Source of the DNA: Cognaticolwellia beringensis
GTDB taxonomy: Bacteria > Pseudomonadota > Gammaproteobacteria > Enterobacterales > Alteromonadaceae
Assembly (NCBI RefSeq): GCF_002076895.1
Contig: NZ_CP020465.1
Span: forward strand, 1,054,001 to 1,118,000
Length of the DNA: 64,000 nt
Direction: 5' to 3'
Part shown: positions 58,566 through 64,000 of the stretch, piece by piece
Numbering within the stretch: the first letter of the stretch is position 1
How the letters are laid out: the number at the start of each line of letters is the position of its first letter
Position numbers and translations under genes: made by a program
The notes under the pieces: generated by a model
Seen by the model: only the letters and a program-made list of their open reading frames with translations
Databases searched by the model: none
What the model was told of the DNA's origin: nothing

Positions 58566-61150
58566 TGATGACTATTGCTACCCCAAAAGCCTCAACAATG
58601 TGGTTTACCCAGTCGCTGCGTTTATTGCATCATGAGCTTCGCCGTGGTGAATTGACCATTATATTTCTCGCTATTGTGCTTGCCGTTGCTACGGTATTTT
58701 CATTAACAGGATTTTCTGGCCAAATTAAACATGCCATAGTCGCTAATAGTACCAATACCATAGGCGCTGATCGTGTACTGCGCATGTCGTCAGAAGTTGA
58801 TCAGAGTATTATCGAGAAAAGCCAGTCACTAGCGATAAAGTCTGCACGAAAAATTGAAACCGAGTCAATGGCTTTTGCTGGCGACAATATGTTACTCAGC
58901 GAGCTTGATGCGGTATCTGAAACTTATCCTTTGCGGGGTGAGCTGAGAGTTAAAACCTCGCTATTACAAACTGAAAGCATGGTGGTTAATGCGCCTAAGC
59001 AAGGTAGCGTCTGGGTCGAGCCAAGTGTGCTCAGTCGTTTGGATGTTAATATTGGTGACATAATAGACATTGGTATGGCGCCACTCACCATTGCTGGCAT
59101 TGTTACTGATATTCCTGATCGTTCTTACCGCGCTTTTATTGCCGGCCCAACGGTTATCTTAAATATTGCAGACATGCCAAAAACTGAGCTTATTCAGCCA
59201 GGTAGCCGCATAACCTACAAGTATTTATTTGCTGGTGAATCTGACGCTATAGAAACTTTTGAAACGTGGATCAAACCACAAATTAATGAATCACAGCGTT
59301 GGTATGATGCTAAAGCCGCACAAAATCGTTTATCAAGAATATTAGACACCGCCGAAAAATTTCTGTCGTTAGCAAGCATGTTAGGTATTGTACTAGCCGC
59401 GGTAGCGGTAGCTGTAGCAAGTCGCCGTTATGGCCAGCGACATCAGTCAACCGTTTCCATATTTAAAGCGCTGGGCGCATCAGTTTCACATGTCAGGAAA
59501 CTGTATTGTTTGCACTGGACTTTATTAAGTTGTTTAAGTATCGCAACAGGTTTAGTGGTGGGCTATGGTTTATTGTTGCTCGGTGTTAACGCCATTGCGA
59601 GCTATTTGTCATTGGCTGATGCGCCGCTGACCTTTGTGCCATTTTTAACCGCGATATTTACCGGTTTATTGTGTGCTATAGCGTTTGCCATTCACCCGAT
59701 TATGACCTTAGTACAAAGCTCACCTTTAAATGTTATTCGCGGTTTTAGCCAAGATAAAGTGGCGCGCTTTGGTTGGCATCAATTACCGCCTATATTAGCG
59801 TTATTTTTATTGCTGTTTATTTTCAGCCAAGATTTAGTCATGAGTGCTGCTTTGTTGCTGGGCGGTGTTGTTGTCTCTTTCATTTTGTTATTGCTCGGAC
59901 GAGGATTAATGAGTGCAGGGCGAAGTGTTGGTACTAAAGCTGGAAAGTCTTGGCATTTGGCATTAGCGAATTTAAAGCGTCGAGCCAGTGAAAATAGCGT
60001 ACAACTGGTCAGTTTTACTATCGCGATAAAGCTTTTGTTATTGATCACGGTAATGAAAAGCTCAATATTATCTGAATGGGAACAGCAATTCCCTGAAGAT
60101 ACTCCGAATCATTATTTAATCAATATTACGCAAAATCAAATTGATCCTTTAAAAGCTTTTGTTGAAGATAATAATATTGCCAATCAAGGGTTCTACCACG
60201 TTTACCGCGGACGTTTATCTGCGATTAACGGCATAAAAACCGTTGATGAAGATAAAGAAGAAAGACAGGCGTCAAACGATGAAAAAGTAGTTAGCGATAA
60301 GAAACAAAAGTCTGATAAATCGAAGCAGCAAGAAAGTAGACAAGGCATGGGGCGTGAGCTTGGTTTAACTTGGCGCGATGAAATACCCGAGGAAAATGAC
60401 ATTATTTCGGGTCATTGGTGGCAAGTAGGCGATGAAAAGCCCCAAGTCTCCGTTGAAAGTAATATAGCCGAACGCTTAGAAATTAACTTAGGTGATGAAT
60501 TAACCTTTACCCTAGGCTCTGATGAATTTACGGTGCCCGTAACTAGTATTCGTAAGGTTAATTGGCAAAGCCGTCAGTTAAATTTCATCATGGTGTTTAA
60601 TGAAAGTGTACTCGAGAAGTTTCCAACAACATCAATTTCTGCTTGGTCAATTTTAGATAAAGACCGTGATCTTGTTTATCGCTTCTTGGCAAACTTTCCG
60701 ACTATTACGGTGATGGACTTTGCCGCTATTATGGCACAGCTCAATAGCATTATTGAGCAAGTGACGGTTGCTATTCAACTGATCCTAATTTTGGTCGTCC
60801 TTGCGGGCAGTTTAGTGCTAATAGCGCAAGTACAAGCCAGCATGGAAGAGCGCGAACGTGAACTGGCGATATTAAGAACGCTTGGCGCTAAGGGCAGCCT
60901 ATTGCGTAATAGTGTGTTATACGAATTTGTCGCACTAGGCGCAATAGCAGGCTTAATGGCAAGTGTTGGTATGGAAATAGCGGTTTATATTTTGCAAAGC
61001 CAAGTATTTAACATGCCAGGCAGTTTCCATTTTCAATATTGGCTAGTGGGAATTGGCGCAGGGGCATTTTTTGTTGGGGCTATTGGTATGCTTAGTTGTT
61101 GGCGCTTGCTTAAATTATCGAGTGTTACTTTAATTCGACGAACGATGTAA
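58565..61150 (+). CDS. ybbP: ABC transporter permease YbbP (FtsX family)
   Basis: An 861-residue permease with ten predicted helices and two FtsX-like domains: helices 2-4 after TAEKFLSLASMLGIVLAA and the last three after VTVAIQLILILVVLAGS. Two large periplasmic domains are present (about 45-260 and 520-730). The second holds a charged, Lys/Gln/Ser-rich insertion (about residues 560-600, for example EDKEERQASNDEK). The conserved coupling segment ERERELAILRTLGAK is seen. It partners YbbA; tesA-ybbA-ybbP is a conserved gammaproteobacterial cluster. Confidence 0.93.
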   Translation: MMTIATPKASTMWFTQSLRLLHHELRRGELTIIFLAIVLAVATVFSLTGFSGQIKHAIVANSTNTIGADRVLRMSSEVDQSIIEKSQSLAIKSARKIETESMAFAGDNMLLSELDAVSETYPLRGELRVKTSLLQTESMVVNAPKQGSVWVEPSVLSRLDVNIGDIIDIGMAPLTIAGIVTDIPDRSYRAFIAGPTVILNIADMPKTELIQPGSRITYKYLFAGESDAIETFETWIKPQINESQRWYDAKAAQNRLSRILDTAEKFLSLASMLGIVLAAVAVAVASRRYGQRHQSTVSIFKALGASVSHVRKLYCLHWTLLSCLSIATGLVVGYGLLLLGVNAIASYLSLADAPLTFVPFLTAIFTGLLCAIAFAIHPIMTLVQSSPLNVIRGFSQDKVARFGWHQLPPILALFLLLFIFSQDLVMSAALLLGGVVVSFILLLLGRGLMSAGRSVGTKAGKSWHLALANLKRRASENSVQLVSFTIAIKLLLLITVMKSSILSEWEQQFPEDTPNHYLINITQNQIDPLKAFVEDNNIANQGFYHVYRGRLSAINGIKTVDEDKEERQASNDEKVVSDKKQKSDKSKQQESRQGMGRELGLTWRDEIPEENDIISGHWWQVGDEKPQVSVESNIAERLEINLGDELTFTLGSDEFTVPVTSIRKVNWQSRQLNFIMVFNESVLEKFPTTSISAWSILDKDRDLVYRFLANFPTITVMDFAAIMAQLNSIIEQVTVAIQLILILVVLAGSLVLIAQVQASMEERERELAILRTLGAKGSLLRNSVLYEFVALGAIAGLMASVGMEIAVYILQSQVFNMPGSFHFQYWLVGIGAGAFFVGAIGMLSCWRLLKLSSVTLIRRTM

Positions 61151-61220
61151 TTTTATTACTTTAGCAAATCTATACTGCCTTTAATACTAGCGAGCATGCT
61201 ATGAAATCGCGTATAGTTTT

Positions 61221-62285
61221 ATGTACTTATGCATATGGGTTTACACAATGGGTTTACAAGGGAAGTCTGAAGGCGCGGTGAAGTTTTTATTGGTGACTGC
61301 CGCATTATTTGTGGTACTCGCGGGTATAAAAACCGCGGCGACATTATTAGTGCCATTTTTATTATCGGCGTTTATCGCCATTATTTGTAACCCGTTAGTG
61401 GTCATGGCGGCGCGTTATAAAATTCCAAAACCGATAGCCGTTGTCTTTGTTATTGGTATCTTTGTTTCTATTGCGCTTTCACTGGCAGGGCTAGTCGGTA
61501 ATTCGTTAAATGAATTGTCACAACTTATTCCAGTATATCGTGCTCAACTTCAAGAAGAGTTCATTTGGTTAACGCAACAATTAGACGATTACAACATTAT
61601 AATATCGTCAGAGCTTTTGATTGAATACTTTGACCCCGCAGCCGCGATGGGACTAGCCGCTAACATGCTCAGTGGTTTGGGCGGCGTTATGGCGAACTTG
61701 TTTTTAATCATTATAACGGTAATCTTTATGCTGTTTGAAGCATCATCAATACCGCATAAACTACATTTAGCCCTTGATGATCCGCAAGCGCGATTAAAAC
61801 AAATTGATCAATTCTTGGCATCGGTAAATAACTATTTAGCGATTAAAACCTTAGTCAGTATCGCTACCGGTGTTGTTGTTTCAATAATGTTATGGGCATT
61901 TGGTTTAGACTTTTTCTTACTGTGGGGCGTGTTAGCGTTTCTTCTTAATTACATTCCAAATATTGGCTCTATTATCGCCGCCGTTCCTGCAATGTCGTTA
62001 GCTGTTTTACAATTAGGGCCTGCCGCTGCAGGTTTTATTGGCTTAGGCTATTTAACCATAAACACGGTAATGGGCAATGTGGTTGAACCACGTTATTTAG
62101 GCCGCGGTCTTGGGCTATCCACCTTAGTGGTATTTCTATCTTTAATCTTTTGGGGCTGGTTGCTAGGCACGGTTGGTATGCTGTTATCAGTACCCTTGAC
62201 CATGATCATTAAAATAGCGTTAGAAAACTCTGCAGAAGGACGTTGGTTTGCGGTGTTATTATCCAGTGAAGATGCTGAACAGTAA
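61221..62285 (+). CDS. AI-2E family transporter
   Basis: A polytopic membrane protein of the AI-2E (TqsA/PerM) family. About eight helices are seen, with the family motif YIPNIGSIIAAVPA and NTVMGNVVEPRYLGRGLGLSTLVVFLSLIFWGWLLG. Members export autoinducer-2 or act as Na+/H+ antiporters. The exact start is unclear: ATG 61221 gives 354 residues, but ATG 61248 (MGLQGKSEGAVKFLLV) gives the usual cytoplasmic start; neither has a strong ribosome site. It is transcribed in the same direction as ybbP, 70 bases downstream. Confidence 0.88.
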   Translation: MYLCIWVYTMGLQGKSEGAVKFLLVTAALFVVLAGIKTAATLLVPFLLSAFIAIICNPLVVMAARYKIPKPIAVVFVIGIFVSIALSLAGLVGNSLNELSQLIPVYRAQLQEEFIWLTQQLDDYNIIISSELLIEYFDPAAAMGLAANMLSGLGGVMANLFLIIITVIFMLFEASSIPHKLHLALDDPQARLKQIDQFLASVNNYLAIKTLVSIATGVVVSIMLWAFGLDFFLLWGVLAFLLNYIPNIGSIIAAVPAMSLAVLQLGPAAAGFIGLGYLTINTVMGNVVEPRYLGRGLGLSTLVVFLSLIFWGWLLGTVGMLLSVPLTMIIKIALENSAEGRWFAVLLSSEDAEQ

Positions 62286-62817
62286 GCGTTCATATTACTG
62301 CGATTATTAGCGATAACAAAACTGCACAGACTAAGTTTCAATAGTTAATTATTAAAAAGGGAATATAATACCAAGTTGATTATTTAGCTGCTCATTTTTA
62401 ATGGTTAAAATGAATAACTACAGCGTTATATAATTTATAAGTAGCATAACTACTGATTAAATTTTATGCCTTGTCATTAGCCATTTTTCCTCATGAAAAA
62501 GTAGAACACTTAATTAATCAAATGGGTGTAATTCCCTTTTTTTGTAAGTAAAATAGGCTGACAATATAATTTATATTGGTACAGTGTTGTTGATTTTAAA
62601 AGGAATTATTGTACTTTTATGACGTCATTTATGAGTATGTATTGTATTTAAATAAGATCAGCTTAATTCGTTATTGTTACTGACTAGTAAAACTGAATTA
62701 CAATAATCTAGTATTGTGCATCGGTAATAAGTCCAGATAATGGAGTGACAATAAAATACAGGTTTTATTTAATAAATCATAATAAGACAGATGAATGAAA
62801 GTTATTTGGAGAGCGCA
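62286..62817. other. Intergenic region with long repeat
   Basis: About 530 bases between the AI-2E gene and the oxygenase gene. The 165-base copy of the dispersed repeat covers 62368-62532. The rest is AT-rich and probably holds the oxygenase promoter; no gene is seen. Confidence 0.55.
62368..62532. repeat. Dispersed palindromic repeat, full-length copy
   Basis: The longest copy: it starts ataccaagttgatta and ends attaatcaaatgggtgta. Its 3' half (ttcctcatgaaaaagtagaa) matches the 70-base copy at 3913 nearly base for base, and that copy can be derived from this by one internal deletion. No ORF is inside. The form is that of a miniature non-autonomous element (MITE-like). Confidence 0.75.
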
Positions 62818-63591
62818 ATGAAGTTTGAAGACGTTATAAACCTTAAGTCGAATCAGATCACTGACCCAACCTATATAAAAAAATGCAAAGAAACCCTTGA
62901 ACGTAATGGTGCAATCGTAATTGATAACTTCATCACTCCACAGGCTTTAGAGCAAATTAAACTAGAAGGTGCAGCTAAAAAACATCTAGCATTTTTTACT
63001 AATCAGCAGCATAACATTTATATTAGTGATGCCGATCCGAGCTACCCTGAAGATCATATTAGAAATAAACGCGTAATATCAAGTAAAGGTTGTATTACAG
63101 ATGATCAAATATCCGCTGAATCTGTACTTCGAACTTTATATGACAGTGATGTTTTTCGCTCATTTTTAAAAGTAGTATTAAATGAGCAGGCGCTTTATTC
63201 ATATGATGATGAATGTTCTTCAATTAATCTTCATTATGCCAGCGAAGGGCAGGAGCTAGGTTGGCATTTTGACAACTCCTCTTTTGCAACTACCCTGATG
63301 ATCCAAAAACCTGAAGCGGGTGGCGAGTTTCAATATGTCAGAGATGTTAGAGAAGCTGATAAAGGTGAAATGAATTTTTCTGATGCTGAGAGAGTGCTTG
63401 CTGGAGACATTACCCCCAATATGCTAGAGATTGAACCGGGTGCATTAGTACTTTTTAGAGGCCGTAATGCTATCCACAGAGTCACTCCTACTATCGGTGA
63501 TACTACTCGAATGATGGTGGTGCTTGCCTATAACAACAAACCTGGTGTTGCACTTTCCGCATCAGCGCGTAAAACCTTTTACGGAAAATAA
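62818..63591 (+). CDS. Fe(II)/2-oxoglutarate-dependent oxygenase
   Basis: A 257-residue non-haem iron oxygenase of the cupin-like 2OG family. The metal triad is visible: H150-F-D152 in GWHFDNSSFATTLMIQ and H220 in HRVTP, with R231 (DTTRMMVV) to bind 2-oxoglutarate. The order and spacing fit small amino-acid or natural-product hydroxylases. Asp at the second position argues for hydroxylation, not for the halogenase variant with Gly there. ATG 62818 follows ggag by six bases, so it is favoured over 62791. A transporter gene follows within 40 bases, probably in the same operon. Confidence 0.8.
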   Translation: MKFEDVINLKSNQITDPTYIKKCKETLERNGAIVIDNFITPQALEQIKLEGAAKKHLAFFTNQQHNIYISDADPSYPEDHIRNKRVISSKGCITDDQISAESVLRTLYDSDVFRSFLKVVLNEQALYSYDDECSSINLHYASEGQELGWHFDNSSFATTLMIQKPEAGGEFQYVRDVREADKGEMNFSDAERVLAGDITPNMLEIEPGALVLFRGRNAIHRVTPTIGDTTRMMVVLAYNNKPGVALSASARKTFYGK

Positions 63592-63630
63592 TAATAAAAC
63601 ACAACGTGACCGTTAACGAAAGGTATTACA

Positions 63631-64000
63631 ATGGAAAATATTAAACTTAAAAACAATAGTTTCATGCAATCAGAGATTAAAGTTGTTATATCAATATTAT
63701 CGATAGCCATTGCTTATATGACTTTTGAATATATGAGCTCAGGTTCTGCGATGCTAAATTCCGTACTTGTCTCTATTTTACTCATGCTAAGTTTAAGTTT
63801 GCTCCGGGTTAACGTAGTGGTAGCGCTGCTTTTATCTGCTATCTTTGCTGGCGTTGTCGGCGGGCTTAATATTACCGAAACTATTGACGCTTTTAATACC
63901 GGGATAGGCTCAGGAGGCAGAACAGCATTAAGCTATGCCTTGCTTGGCGCATTCGCAGCAACCATATCTAAGTCTGGTTTACCGGCGATGTTTGCGAGTA
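63631..64000 (+). CDS. Na+/H+ antiporter family transporter (partial)
   Basis: The first 123 residues of a membrane carrier, cut by the window end. After a polar start (MENIKLKNNSFMQSE), four hydrophobic helices follow. The stretch VGGLNITETIDAFNTGIGSGGRTALSY and ALLGAFAATISKSGLP resembles the start of the NhaC-like/Na_H_antiport_2 group, some of which carry amino acids. An aaagg ribosome site precedes ATG 63631. Its closeness to the oxygenase gene suggests it imports that enzyme's substrate or exports its product; this is inference. Confidence 0.7.
   Translation, partial: MENIKLKNNSFMQSEIKVVISILSIAIAYMTFEYMSSGSAMLNSVLVSILLMLSLSLLRVNVVVALLLSAIFAGVVGGLNITETIDAFNTGIGSGGRTALSYALLGAFAATISKSGLPAMFAS

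Noticed and set aside
62818..63591. Radical halogenase of the BesD type
   Set aside because: The second metal ligand is Asp (H-F-D), whereas halogenases have a small residue there, so hydroxylation is the better call.

Overview
The window looks like chromosome of a marine gammaproteobacterium of the order Alteromonadales, most likely Colwelliaceae (Colwellia or Thalassotalea type). The basis is AT-rich DNA, a set of gammaproteobacterial housekeeping genes (metG, apbC/mrp, dcd, sbcDC, slyD, rcsF-trmO, tesA-ybbA-ybbP), several small families typical of this order (DUF2999, DUF2780, VF530) and gammaproteobacterial-type tRNAs. No rRNA, CRISPR array, intact insertion sequence or prophage was seen. 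The genus is an inference.

Layout. 1-9 kb: an MtfA-like peptidase, a scar in which a decayed MATE transporter head abuts a decayed katG tail, a lone GIY-YIG-type protein, RNA helicase RhlE, a lipoprotein cyclophilin, two envelope proteins, an orphan xylulokinase and an SDR oxidoreductase. 9-15 kb is accessory in character: a molybdopterin-oxidoreductase tail fragment, then a run of minus-strand small or domain-of-unknown-function genes (DinB, DUF3185, DUF3024, DUF4287, CPBP protease, two small membrane proteins, one of them missed by simple ORF calling), a hairpin resembling group II intron domain V, and a LysR regulator without its DNA-binding head. 15-31 kb: RidA, an MFS carrier, a TauE-type exporter, a porin, a thioesterase, a secreted alpha/beta hydrolase with a partner protein, two chemoreceptors, VF530, DUF2780 and an FGGY kinase. 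31-36.5 kb: the sbcD-sbcC nuclease operon.

36-48 kb: periplasmic binding protein, D-cysteine desulfhydrase-like enzyme, a previously uncalled 55-residue protein, metallo-beta-lactamase-fold hydrolase, two EamA transporters, SlyD, a periplasmic amidohydrolase, rcsF-trmO, and a 710-residue fusion of a dicarboxylate/amino-acid symporter with a solute-binding domain. 48-54 kb: metG, apbC, dcd and a YvcK-like gene. 54.2-55.1 kb: a tRNA operon (Ala-GGC and four identical Glu-TTC genes) behind a near-consensus sigma-70 promoter. 55.5-62.3 kb: a Kef-type antiporter and tesA, divergent from ybbA-ybbP with overlapping start codons, then an AI-2E family permease. The end holds an Fe(II)/2-oxoglutarate oxygenase followed by a transporter cut by the window edge.

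Two repeat families stand out. One is a dispersed palindromic element with ataccaa...ttggtat termini (seven full or partial copies, the longest 165 bases). The other is an 84-base element duplicated in tandem right after the slyD terminator, with an internally deleted copy right after the amidohydrolase terminator. I did not find a clearly new multi-gene system. The most unusual items are the symporter/binding-protein fusion, the oxygenase-transporter pair, the terminator-linked repeats and the cluster of gene remnants.
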